DNA of 64,000 nt from NCBI RefSeq assembly GCF_001659605.2, contig NC_035171.2:25089825-25153824 (forward strand), in the 5' to 3' direction. The position numbers and the translations under genes are program-made. Numbering within the stretch: the stretch's first letter is position 1; the number at the start of each line of letters is the position of its first letter. This DNA comes from Manihot esculenta (lineage: Eukaryota; Streptophyta; Magnoliopsida; Malpighiales; Euphorbiaceae). Of this stretch, positions 1-10,702 are shown in pieces. The notes under the pieces were generated by a model. It saw only the letters and a list, made by a program, of their open reading frames with translations, did no database searches and was not told where the DNA came from.

Positions 1-1075
1 TTTATTAGTAGTCTATCGTGTGCACAACCGAATACCTCAGAGCATTTTAAAATTCTTCATATGAAGCATAGAAAGAGAGAAAACCTAACTTAGGGCTGCA
101 TAACCTATTATTAGGGGTGAGCATTCGGTCGGTTCGGTTCAAAACTGAACCGAACCGAATAAACCAAAAATCGAAATTTTAGTGTTTATAAAAACCGAAC
201 CGAATCGATTTTGGTCAGAAACTGAATCGAACCGAATCGGTCTGATTCGGTTCGATTCGGTTCGGTTTGATCGGTTTCGATTTTTAATAATTTTTTTATT
301 TTTTACACTTTATTTTTAATATTTTAAAATTTAATTAAAATATTTTAATTTTAATATGATTTAATTTCTCTATATTATTGAAAAAAATATATTATTATCA
401 CTAATCGGTTCGGTTCGGTTTTTTCGGTTTTTTTCTGATCAAAATTGAACCAAACCAAAATAACTAAAATTTTTGAAATTAAAAACCGAACCGAACCGAA
501 ATGTATAAAAAACCGAACCAAATTTTCAAATCGATTCGTTTCGATCGATTTTTTCGGTTTAAACCGAATACTGCTCACCCCTACCTATTATAGAGCTGCA
601 TATCCAAAGAGAACCAAATTAGGACCTAAAGGTCTTAAGAAATATTTTTGTGGGATATGCTAAAAATTTAAAAACTTATAGATTGTTGAATTTGGATTCT
701 AATATTGTCGTAGAATCCAGAAATGTTGAGTTTTTAGAAACTAATTGTATTAGTGATCCAAATCCTAATCCGCAGGCAAGAATTAAATTCTATAATAATA
801 CAAAATATTAATCAGAGTGATAGTTCTTCTTCTAGTAGTAACTCAAAGGAAATTCATAATTCTATTGAATCTAGAAGAAGTCAAAGAATTCGGAAAGAGA
901 AGAATTTATATTTAAATTTTATTTCTTCATAAGTATTAGTCTTTTTAGTAGAAAGTTGTAGAGACTAATTATTCATTAAAATATCTATATAATTTTAAAT
1001 CTAAAAGAAGATCTTAAATCTTATAGTGAAGCAATAGCTTCAAGATATTGCATTTTGGAGAAGATCTTAATTTAA
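1..1075 (+). pseudogene. Ty1-copia pol relic (integrase C-terminal part into RT start)
   Basis: Decayed copia polyprotein fragment read in shifting frames. Bases 62-111 give a broken YEA-KERKPNL-like piece. After the MITE, bases 597-645 read PKRTKLGPKGLKKYF, and after a frameshift near 650 the text continues FVGYAKNLKTYRLL and VVESRNVEF, the usual end of a copia integrase. Around 865-900 comes SRRSQRIRKEKN and near 1010 EDLKSYSEAIASR, the linker just before copia reverse transcriptase. No LTR was recognised on either side, so both ends are uncertain. Several stops and frameshifts show it is not functional. The MITE at 112-583 interrupts it and duplicated 8 bp of it. Confidence 0.72.
112..583. 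mobile_element. hAT-type MITE, copy 1
   Basis: A 472-bp element with terminal inverted repeats TAGGGGTGAGCA and TGCTCACCCCTA, flanked by a perfect 8-bp target duplication cctattat (104-111 and 584-591). Subterminal tracts are made of repeated CGGTTCGGTT-like units in both orientations, so the ends can fold back on each other, while the centre is AT-rich. An 8-bp duplication with TAGGGGTG ends fits the hAT superfamily. There is no transposase. The short open frames inside are by-products of the repeats. Confidence 0.88.
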
Positions 1076-1139
1076 TTTAATTTTAACAAGATTTTAAAAT
1101 TTTATATTAACAGCAGGTTTAAATTGAAATATACCTCTT

Positions 1140-1586
1140 TTATACTTAAATATTTAATTATATCTAGATATACTTTTGCTAACTGATAACCGTTGACCCT
1201 CTCATTCTCCCTGGGCCGAGTCAAGCCCCACAAGAATAAATGAGGTCTAGACCTCAGGACGATCCTAGGCAAGACTGTCCGTCAGCCCAAACGTGGGCCA
1301 CCAAATGCTCAGCGGGTCGGGTCGCTTGAGCCCAAGGACCCAGCATGATGATAAATAAACCGACTCAGTTCTTCCGCATCCCTTTTTCGCATATGCACTA
1401 AAGAAAATTAAATGGCCGCCTGACGTAGGTGAGAAAACTGATACTTCTGCTCGTACGGATCTGTCTGACAGGGATGGGCATCACTGTAATGGAAAAGCCG
1501 TTAGGCGTCACTAGCAAGCAAGAGAAATCCTCTCGGATCAAGCTTACTCAACTATTGTAAACCCTATTTTCTGTAGATCTCAGAAC
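1140..1586. other. GC-richer stretch, possible old LTR fragment
   Basis: This stretch is clearly richer in G and C than its AT-rich surroundings and ends with a run (about 1550-1585) that looks like the R/U5 part of a gypsy LTR. No matching second LTR, primer site or coding sequence was found, so the assignment is a guess from composition and style. Confidence 0.25.
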
Positions 1587-1684
1587 ATCACTAACTAAGT
1601 GAGAGATTATCATATATAGTTAGTAAAAGTTAGCAATCACTAACTAAGTGAGAGATTATCATATATAGTTAGTAAAAGTTAGCA
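1587..1684. repeat. 49-bp tandem duplication
   Basis: Two adjacent identical copies of a 49-bp unit starting atcactaactaagtgagaga (1587-1635 and 1636-1684). Confidence 0.9.
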
Positions 1685-2949
1685 ATTTTATATCTGAAAT
1701 TTATGAGAAACCTATTGAGTTTATAAAACTTAAATAACCAATCCAATCAAATTTGGTTAGTTGGAAGATTTGGAAGGAAACTCTAAATAATAAAATTGTA
1801 ATAGATTTACAAATAATTTAAATATTTAAAGGTTAAAGATGGGCACTTGGGAGAATTGAAAATAAATTTTTATTTTAATTTTAAAAATTATATTGAATTT
1901 TTCAAGCACAACTGTTCAAAACCAAGAGTTGCAAATGTTGTCTTAATAATTATTTTTCAAACAATTATGTCCTAAGATATGGCTATAAATACTTTGCAAG
2001 AAAATTGTTTGTGATTATCTTCTAAAATTCGTTTCTTATCTTTCCACTACCTATCCATTAAATTTTTATTTTAGTATTGGCAAAAAATTTTTTCTTTAAG
2101 AGTAAAAGAAAAACAATATAATAAAATTATATATACATAATTAAATTATGAATATATATAATAATATCATTCACCTTAACTAAAAAAAAATTGTAAAATA
2201 AGCACCAAATTGTTAAAATTTAAATGGTTCAGGTTATATTGCTATACATCAACTAAATTATATTTTGAGTTATTTGAACTCAATTTCATAGAAATTCAAC
2301 TTATATTAGAAAAAAAAATAGTTTAATTTTTTTATTCTATTTATTTATGATTCAAACCACGAGCTTATTAATATTCAATTCGGTAAAATTTATAAGCTCA
2401 TTTATTTTAATTCTTTTTTTAGAAGTAAATTTTTCGGGTCGAAATCGTTTTACTTATATTTTTTAAAATTTAAATTTAAACTTATTACTGCTTTGAACCG
2501 GAAAAAAAATCTTCATAAATCAAATTCAAAGTTCACCTCCACTCAATTCATTGGCATCTTATTAGACACTATGATATATTTATCCCTTATTTCAATTAGG
2601 CCTAATTAAACAAAAGTTCTACTTTGAGTTAACCTCAGGCCAGACTGTTATAAAATTAGTAATAAAAGAAAGAATTAATCACTAAAAAAATCTATCCCTT
2701 TTAAATTTTTATGATTGAACCTCATACTAATTTAATTATTAATTAAACCCTAAATTTTATATATTATTTTAAATTTAATTATTAATTAAATCCTAAAATT
2801 TATATATTATTTTAAATGTATCTTACTATTACTTTTATCGTTACTATGTAATGAAATTGTCATGTTATCTGCCGCATCATACTGTCATGTTAATAAAATA
2901 TTAATAAATTTGACTTTACACTGATAAAAACTTAAAACGTCATCTTCAC
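1685..2949. other. AT-rich intergenic stretch
   Basis: No coding sequence, RNA gene or transposon ends were recognised here. The only structure seen is a 43-bp tandem duplication at 2731-2816. Confidence 0.6.
2731..2816. repeat. 43-bp tandem duplication
   Basis: Two near-identical copies (2731-2773 and 2774-2816) of an AT-rich unit starting tttaattattaattaaa. Confidence 0.8.
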
Positions 2950-3003
2950 GTTTTTCGTTCAAAATCTAGGGTTTTCCTAGGGTTTCTGCATTTTTCTTCT
3001 CCC

Positions 3004-4089
3004 ATGGCGGATAATTTACAGCATCTTTCCTTATCTGATGAGGAGGATCAAGCCCTGGAGGTTGTACCCTTGGTGGATACTTCCTCTTTTTCCTATGATC
3101 TGTGCTTTGTGGGTATGTTTTTGACATATAGTAGGATCAATTTTAATTCAATGCGGGACGTTCTTGCTGAGCTTTGGCATCCTCTTGGGGGAGTTAGTAT
3201 TACTGATCTTGGTGCTAAAAGATTTTTGTTTCGGTTCTATACCCCTGTTGATTTTGAACGTGTTTGGAATGGCACTCCTTGGCTTTTCAATAACCATCTC
3301 TTGATTTTACACCCTCTTCAACCTGGGGAGGTTCCATTATTGGTTCCGTTAATTTACGTTAGTGAATGGGTTCAGATTCATGACCTCAAAGCGGGATTTT
3401 TTTCTGAATCAGTGGCACGTTCCTTGGCTAATTTTATTGGGGATTACCTGGACCATGATTTGACCAGGGTTTCTACTGTTGAATCGGAATCTTATGTTAG
3501 GGTTCGTGTCAGGATGGATGTGCGAAATCCTCTAAAAAGGCGTCGTCGACTAGTTGCCCCTGATGGTACCTCTTTCTTTGCCTGTTTTGCATATGAACAC
3601 TTTCAGGTTTTTTGTTTTCTGTGTGGACGGTTGGGCCATACAGATTCTTTTTGTGACCTTTTGCTACATCATAAGAAGGAGTCTTTGACGCCTCACTGGG
3701 GTCCTGAGTTAAAAGCTGTTCAGCGTAGGTACCAACGTCCAACTAGCTCTTGGCTGCGGTTTGAAAATTTGAGTTTACACTCACAGACTCCTGCTTCTGG
3801 TGGGAACTCTTCTTTCCAGAACCAGTTGCCTTCACAGGTTTTCCTTAATTCTTTTTTGGGAGCGCTTGCTACGGATGGTGAAAATGATTTTAGTGCTGGT
3901 TCTATGGAGACTGATTGTAATGGGGATAAGCAGGATGCAGGAGAGAATGATCCTTTATACAAGCCTGATGATGGTAAGAAGCGTCAACGGGTTGTTTCTA
4001 CTGGCATTGTTTCTGATACTATGGATTCAAGGTCAGGCTCCTCTTCTCTATCGGCCGAACCCGTTGAGCGGGTCGCCCGTCAACAATGA
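3004..4089 (+). CDS. LINE ORF1 protein (DUF4283 / CCHC zinc knuckle)
   Basis: 361-residue RNA-binding protein of a plant L1-type LINE, expected to coat the element's RNA in a ribonucleoprotein. The N-terminal half resembles the DUF4283 domain of plant LINE ORF1 proteins (SYDLCFVGMFLTYSRINFN and a FERVWNGTPW motif). Near residues 200-215 there is one zinc knuckle, CFLCGRLGHTDSFC, with the C-x2-C-x4-H-x4-C spacing. The C-terminal third is polar and low in complexity. The ATG at 3004 lies in a CCCATGGCG context and is the first ATG of the long open frame. The stop codon at 4087-4089 overlaps the start of ORF2 (ATGA), which suggests coupled translation by termination and restart, although this is an inference. 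Confidence 0.88.
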   Translation: MADNLQHLSLSDEEDQALEVVPLVDTSSFSYDLCFVGMFLTYSRINFNSMRDVLAELWHPLGGVSITDLGAKRFLFRFYTPVDFERVWNGTPWLFNNHLLILHPLQPGEVPLLVPLIYVSEWVQIHDLKAGFFSESVARSLANFIGDYLDHDLTRVSTVESESYVRVRVRMDVRNPLKRRRRLVAPDGTSFFACFAYEHFQVFCFLCGRLGHTDSFCDLLLHHKKESLTPHWGPELKAVQRRYQRPTSSWLRFENLSLHSQTPASGGNSSFQNQLPSQVFLNSFLGALATDGENDFSAGSMETDCNGDKQDAGENDPLYKPDDGKKRQRVVSTGIVSDTMDSRSGSSSLSAEPVERVARQQ

Positions 4090-7000
4090 GGATAATTTGC
4101 TGGAACTGCCGAGGTGTGGGCAATCCTCAGGCAGTAAATGCTATGGTGGATATTGTACAGTATTATAAACCATCTATTCTTTTTCTTATGGAAACAAAAG
4201 CTAATGGTGTAAGGATGGAACAAATAAAGTCTTTATTACGTTTTTCTCATTGTTTTTCCGTTGATTGTGTTGGTATTGGGGGTGGTCTCTGTCTTATGTG
4301 GAAAGATGATGTCAAGCTAGCCATTACAGGTTATTGCTCTAATTTTATTGATTCTACAATTGGAGACAGTTCTGATTGTTGGAGGTTTACTGGGTTCTAT
4401 GGTTGCCCTGAGTCGGGTCGTCGCCGAACTTTGTGGAATTTGTTGAAGGATTTGGCGGATAGGAGTCAGCTTCCTTGGTTATGTAGTGGTGACTATAATG
4501 ATATTGCTGATCCGTTGGAAAAAGTTGGTGGTCCTCTTCGTTGTATTTCTTTGATTAATGGGTTTCGTAATGCTCTTGCTGATGCCAATTTAAATGATAT
4601 TCAGGCTGTGGGGTCTTTTTTGTCTTATACATATAGAGAGGGTACTGATCAGTGTTCGAAGGAGAGGTTGGATCGTGCTTGTTCTAATACAACCTGGGAT
4701 GCTCGTTTTCCTGATGCGATTTCGTCTAATTTAGTTGCTCCAGTTTCTGATCATACTCCTTTATTGATTGAAACTGTTGGAACTCAAGTTAGGGAGGATA
4801 ATCGACGTTTTCGTTTTGACAATTCATGGCTTGAGGATGATGAGTTAGGGGAAGTGGTTTTGACGTCTTGGCAGCAAGGTTTGGGGTTGGATTTTATTCA
4901 ACGTAAAGACCAGCTTGTGAAGCGTGTTCAGTATTGGGGGAAGAATAGAAACCGCATGCGTTGGCTTCAAAAAGAACGAATTAAGAAGAGATTGGGGGAG
5001 TGTTCTGAATCGCTTGATACAAGGGAAGTGCGGCAACTGAAGGATGTTTGGAATCAAATTTTGGCAGAGGAGGATATTAGACTACGCCAACAAGCAAAAA
5101 AGTTCTGGTTTCGACACGGGGATAGGAACTCAAAATATTTCCATAATAGTATCAAAGCTCGGCGCAGATGTAATCGGATTCAGCAAATTGTGACATCGGA
5201 TGGTTCATTATCTTCAGATGTGGGTACTATTCAGGATGCATTTTTGCAATATTTTTTGGGTTTATTTTCCAATTCGCCTACTGATTTTGCGGAGCTTCTC
5301 CCTCTGGTTCAGCCTAGAATTGGGGCCGAAGATAATGTTGAGTTATTGGCAGATTTTATAGATGAAGAATTTCGTTCAGCGCTCTTTCAAATGGACCCGA
5401 ATAAAGCTCCTGGGTTGGATGGTCTTAATCCGGCTTTTTTCCAGAAATATTGGCCAATTATTGGGGTGGATGTTTGCAATATTTGTCGGTTGTGGCTTGC
5501 AAAAGGTACTATCCCTTCTGAAATCTCCAGTGCTTTAATTGTTCTTATTCCGAAATGTGTGAATCCTGTTGATGTGAAGGATTTTAGGCCTATTGCTCTC
5601 TATAATGTGATTTATAAGATCTTGTCTAAGGCCTTAGCCAATAGATTGAAGAGGGTCCTGCATAAAATTATTTCACCAAATCAGTCTGCTTTCATTCCTG
5701 GGAGACTAATTACGGATAATTTTATTGTTGCTTTTGAGACCATGCATGGTTTGAAATTACAAAATAGAGGTAGTGTGGGGTCGTGTGCTCTGAAAATTGA
5801 TATTGCTAAGGCCTATGATAGAGTTGAATGGTCATATTTGTTTGCGATGTTATCTGCATTGGGCTTTTCTGATACTTGGGTTGGATGGATGCGTATGTGT
5901 TTTTCAAACATGAGCTACTACCTTGCTGTTAACGGAGCAGAGATTGGTCCTGTGGTTCCAAGTCGGGGTCTCCGGCAGGGGGATCCCATTTCTCCCTATT
6001 TATTCTTAATTGTTGCTGAAGGACTGTCTTTGTTGATTCAGGATAGTGAAAATAGGGGCCTTTTGCATGGGTGTTGCGCGAAAGTTGGTTGCCCCCGGGT
6101 TTCTCACCTTTTCTTTGCAGATGATTCCTTACTATTTTTTGATGGTACAGTGGAGGAAGCTATACGGATTAAGCAAATTCTTGGTGTTTATGAGAAGGCT
6201 TCAGGTCAGGCTGTAAATTTTGATAAATATGGTATCATGTTTAGTCCGTGTGTGTCTGAGGAAAACCGGTTGACCATCTCTGGTATACTTGATGTTCATC
6301 TTCCTTTGGGTAGCGGTAATTATTTGGGGTTACCATCTCTTATTGGCCGTAGTAAAAAGCAAATTTTCTCTTTCTTGAGGGATCGCATTTGGAAACGTAT
6401 TAGTAGTTGGAGTAATCGTTTTCTTTCTCGTGCAGGCAGAGAAGTATTAATTAAATCTGTATTACAGGCAATTCCAACATATTGCATGAATGTTTTTTTA
6501 TTACCTGTTTCCACTTGCCGACAGCTACAGGTCATGATGAATAAATTTTGGTGGGGTGGTTGTCGTGAGGATGGGAGAGGGATGAATTGGCTCTCGTGGG
6601 ATCGAATGTGCGGCCGTAAATCGGAAGGTGGGATGGGCTTTCGGGATTTGGCTAGTTTTAATACTGCCTTATTGGGAAAGCAAGGTTGGCGTTTGTTGGT
6701 TGACACCAATTCTCTTCTATATAGAGTGCTCAAAGCTAAATATTTTCCGAATGGGGATTTTTTGTCAGCTCGGTTAGGTTCTAACTATAGCTTCGTTTGG
6801 AAGAGTATTTTGTCTTCTCAACAAATGTTGCAACGTGGGGTAAGGTGGCGAATTGGTGATGGTAAGCAGGTTTTTGTTGTTAATTGCCCTTGGATTCCTC
6901 GGGATATTGGTTTTATGCCTTTAGATGAGGCGATGTTTGTTCCTGAAGCCATGAGAGTATGTGATTTGTTTGTTGAAGGTGAGCTGCGTTGGGATGTAGA

Positions 7001-8135
7001 GAAGCTAATGAATATTTTTAGTGTTGCTGATATGAGAGCTATTCTTACTATTCCATTGCCTCTATTCCCAAAACCGGGTAAATTAATTTGGCACTTGCAT
7101 AAGAAGGGTGTGTACTCAGTTAAATCTGCCTATTTTTGTGCCTTAGAATTGTCGGGTAGGACTGGTGTGCTGGGTTATAATGATGGGTGGAATCGTCTTT
7201 GGTCTCTTGATGTTCCTCCCAAAGTTCGGGATTTTCTTTGGCGTACTTGTCGTGGAGTGCTTCCTACTCGGGATATTCTTTTGAGGCGTGGGATACATGT
7301 ACCTGCTGCATGTCTTTTTTGTGATCATGATGAATCTATTTCACATGTTTTTTTGCATTGTCCAATGGCTGTTGAGTTATGGAGACTTGCTGGTTTTTCT
7401 ACTGCTGTTGATTTTTCTATATTCATGGATTTCTTTATTCATATTTATAATACTTTTGGCAGAGAAAGGACTGCACGTATGGCTATACATGCATGGAAGT
7501 TATGGCATGCCAGGAATGAAAGATTGTGGGTCAATAAAGTTTTGTCACCCAGTGAGGTTCATCATGCTGCTAGTTCCTATTTTAATGATTATGTGGCTTC
7601 ACTTGTGTCTCGACCAAGGACGTTATCCCACCCATCTGTTCCTCGTGTGCTCCCATTGGTTGAGGCTACCACTCTTGAAGTTGATTGGATTGCATTCATT
7701 GATTGTGCAGTCTTTGCTAGTGCTGATTTGTTCGGTTTTGCAGCAGTATTTGAGGACTTGGAAAGCTTCTTTTCCATTGCAATTTCGAGTTTCTATGAGG
7801 GGGGTGGGCAACCTGTTATTGCTGAAGCTTTGGCCTTGCGTCAATGTTTATCCTATGCTAGAGATTGTTTTCTTTAGGCGGGTTGTATTTTTACGGATAA
7901 CCAATCCTTAGCCTTGGCTATTCGCTCTCCTCTGGATGACTTTTCAGAGTTTGGATTAGTTATTTCTGATTGCAAAGATGTTATGCGGTCTCAGGGTAAC
8001 ATTCATGTTTGTTGGGTACGGCGTTCAGAAAATAGAGCCGCCCATTTATTAGCTAGAGAGTCTATTCATCATGGTAGATTCAAGATTTGGATTGACATTC
8101 CTGATTATCTCTTGGATTATTATTCTACAAGATAA
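4086..8135 (+). pseudogene. LINE ORF2: endonuclease, reverse transcriptase, zf-RVT, RNase H; one nonsense codon
   Basis: ORF2 polyprotein that nicks target DNA and copies the LINE RNA. It opens with MRIICWNCRGVGNP, the plant LINE endonuclease start. The catalytic ETK, SGDYNDI and SDHTPLL motifs follow. The reverse transcriptase shows DFRPIALYNVIYKILSKAL, SAFIPGRLITDN, KIDIAKAYDRVEW, GLRQGDPISPYLF and the catalytic FADD near residue 680. A zf-RVT region follows (FLWRTCRGVLPTRDILL with CLFC...H...HC). The frame stops at a TAG at 7875-7877 inside the C-terminal RNase H, then continues in the same frame (TDNQSLALAIRSP, NRAAHLLARES) to a natural stop at 8133-8135. The single in-frame stop is the only lesion I see. 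The stopped product still contains endonuclease and RT. Confidence 0.9.
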
Positions 8136-8163
8136 ATAAAGTCTTTCTTGATTCAAAAAAAAA

Positions 8164-8530
8164 AGATATAATTATAAATTTTTTTAAATTTCAAAATTAT
8201 TTTAACCATTTTGCCTAAAATTAAAATTTATATTATTATTATAATATATTTTTTAATTTTATCTATAATTTAGATATACTATTTTATATTAATTTAATTT
8301 CAAATTAATCTACCTCCTAAACTATTTTTTTTCTGAAATTTACTCTGAATATTACTCATTCCTTTTTATAATTTTTTTTTCCACTTTACTTTTTTAGGCA
8401 TATTAAAAAATAAAGAAATTTTTAATTTTATCCATTTTAAATGCATTAAATTTTATTATTAAATAGTATGAGATATTTTGAAAAATTTCTTAAAAATAAT
8501 ATAAAATTAAATAAAATGGATTCATAATTA
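8164..8530. other. AT-rich spacer between two LINEs
   Basis: Very AT-rich. No gene, repeat end or regulatory motif was recognised. Confidence 0.6.
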
Positions 8531-9630
8531 CCGCTGCCCAGTATTTCGCAGCCAGATTCTCTATATTGGAGGTTATCTACTAATGGTTTCTATTCTGTAA
8601 AAAGTGCTTACAAAGCACTAACTTGGGATGAGTCTCTTGTGGTAATGAATGATCAGCAACAGTTATGGAAGAAGATCTGGTCCCTTCAGCTAATCCCCAA
8701 AGTTAAGAATTTCATTTGGCGTGTCTGTAGTAATATCTTGTCGGTCCGGTCAGTTTTGGTATCAAGGCATGTATCTATTCAGGATGTCTGCCCCTTTTGT
8801 TTGGTTGAATCAGAAGCAGTGTTTCATGCACTGATTTCTTGCCCGTTCGCTAAGCAGGTATGGAGGGCTTCATATCTCAATTGGTTTTCTCCTCCCTCTG
8901 CTACGTTTACTGAATGGTTATGGAAGGTTTTAAACCTGTTTAATGGTAGTGATGTTGCGTTGGCCTTAGTACTGTGCTGGTGTTTATGGGAAGCACGCAA
9001 TAAATGTGTATGGCAACAACAAACTTCTGCTGCACTTTAAATTTGGAGTAATGCCCAGCTATTACTCCAGCAATGGACTGCAGCTTTTAAGGCCCCTGCA
9101 GTGGTGATTCAGTCTCAATCTCGACAAAGAGTGTGGTCTGCTCCGCCTGTAGGGTGGATAAAGGCTAATGTTGATGCCTCAACAAATAATGCAGGACAGA
9201 TAGGTATTGGGGAGTTGTTAAAGGTGATAATGGTGAGTTCTTGGCATGCAAAATGGTTGTGATACTTCAACCTTTACGCCCTCGAGATGCTGAGCTGGTA
9301 GCTATAAGGGAGGTCCTTAGCTGGTTGAAGTCTACCCCTTGGAGAAATATTGTGATTGAAACAGATTGTTTTGTTGCAGTAAATGCCTTAACCTCAAATT
9401 TGACTCTGGATATTTTATAATTCAAAATTGTAAGTCTCTAGCAAACGAGACTGATTTTGTTGTGAGATTTGTTCATGTAAATCGTAGTGGTAATGAGCTT
9501 GCTCATGAGATTGCTAGGTTTGCTTCTAATACTTCACAGAAGGGTATTTGATTTGATGTACCTCCTCAATTTGTAAGCCGCTTCTTTACATGAATAACGA
9601 TCTCCTCTTATTTCAAAAAAAATAAAATAA
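8531..9630 (+). pseudogene. 5'-truncated LINE ORF2 (zf-RVT and RNase H only)
   Basis: Only the 3' end of a second L1-type LINE is present. From 8531 it reads PLPSISQPDSLYWRLSTNGF and YSVKSAYKALTW, then the zf-RVT region KNFIWRVCSNILSVRSVL with CPFC and H..SCPF (to about 9038). A TAA at 9037-9039 breaks the frame. An RNase H part follows with frameshifts: VGWIKANVDAS (about 9150), ETDCFVAVNAL (about 9358) and HVNRSGNELAHEIARFA (about 9475-9520). It ends in an A-rich tail near 9617-9630. The sequence differs clearly from the LINE at 2950-8163, so it is a different family or a much older copy. Truncation at the 5' end is typical of incomplete LINE insertion. Confidence 0.82.
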
Positions 9631-10618
9631 AATTATAATAGTCAATTTACATTCTAAAAAAAAGTGAATAATAAATTTTAAATAATTAAAAAATGAAATA
9701 TAAATAAAAATTATTGAACGTAGAAAGTGTTATGATTCTAAAAAATAGATGATTAACAATATAGTTAAAAGGAAAATAAAAATTTTAGAAAGTATGCTTA
9801 ATAATATAATTCCAATCACACTATATACTAATTTATTGATTAATTAAATTCTATTTTTACAATATGCTTTTTTTTTAAATAGCTTTTTTTAAATAAAACA
9901 CTTTTAATTATATGGTTAATAATGTATTTTTAAACTAAAATAATAATTAGAGTGTATTTAAAAAAATAATTTAGAGTAGATTAATTTGAAATTAAATTGA
10001 TATATTCAATTTATTGATAAATTAAAATAAATATAATAATAATATTAAATATTTTAAATATTAAATATTTTAATTATTAAAAATTTTAAAAAAATTTTAA
10101 AAATATAAAATTTTTTAATAATTAACTCTCAAAAAAATCTTCCAGTATCTTTTTCGCAATTAATCAAAGAGGATAATAGAGATATTTATTTATTTATTTT
10201 TGCTGACGTTAAAACTTTTGAGGCTAGAGAAGTAACTAGAAATTTGTTATCCTTTTATACATTTTCTCCATTTGAAAATTAAATTAAAAAAATAAAAATA
10301 ATAAAGACGCAGGCATTTCCTTAAACGAGAGTGCTTTCCAAGTAATCCTAATAGATTCTCAGCACTGCATTTCAACAGAACAAAATAAAGCAAAATTTCT
10401 CCAAAAAAGTTTCGCTCAATATATACTTTCAGTAAAATAAAGAGTAGCTTAGTTCCCACCTCAACCAATTAGGGATTAAAGCTTGGTGGTTCTTAACAGT
10501 GGCATGCTCCCAACTTCTCATGAAAAAGAAAAAGTGTAAAATATCCTCTTTCTTTTTAACTTTTCTAATGTTCCAGAAATTCAAGATCTTAATTGAACGT
10601 TGCAAGATCCCAGAATCA
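9631..10618. other. AT-rich region, includes 3' flank of the prefoldin gene
   Basis: Strongly AT-rich. The part just below 10619 must hold the 3' untranslated region and polyadenylation signals of the minus-strand prefoldin gene, but I cannot fix the cleavage site. No other gene was recognised. Confidence 0.5.
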
Positions 10619-10702
10619 CTATGTTGCAGGGACCATCTGCTTCAACTTAGCCTGTAAGACTGCCCCAGCTTCATCTGCCACTGTCTTCTTTTTGGATGCA
10701 AG
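10619..10702 (-). CDS. PFD5: PFD5 exon 4 (terminal, 10.7 kb from exon 3)
   Basis: 84 nt encoding [20 protein letters not shown] then KQMVPAT and a TAG stop (complement of 10619-10621). The acceptor AG (10704-10703) is preceded by ...ATAAAATGC. The residues match the conserved C-terminal helix of PFD5, so the exon is assigned despite its distance. Confidence 0.93.
   Translation of the reverse strand, partial: LASKKKTVADEAGAVLQAKLKQMVPAT

Larger units (their letters stand above)
2950..8163 (+). mobile_element. L1-type LINE, near full length
   Basis: A non-LTR retrotransposon with two overlapping reading frames and a 3' poly(A) run at about 8154-8163. A short 5' leader precedes ORF1. The 5' limit is approximate, placed before the agggttttcctagggtttct leader near 2967. 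I could not find a convincing target-site duplication. Apart from one stop codon in ORF2 the coding sequence is open, so the insertion is relatively recent compared with most copies in this window. Confidence 0.9.

Noticed and set aside
375..663. Overlapping 67- and 72-codon frames on opposite strands
   Set aside because: They arise from the CGGTTCGGTT repeats of the hAT MITE, and the plus-strand one runs into the copia relic.
3509..3962. Minus-strand frames across LINE ORF1 and elsewhere opposite ORF2
   Set aside because: Shadows of the plus-strand LINE coding sequence with no independent evidence.
2950..8200. Target-site duplication for the first LINE
   Set aside because: I compared the sequence after the poly(A) (gatataattataaat) with the region before 2967 and found no convincing match, so none is claimed.
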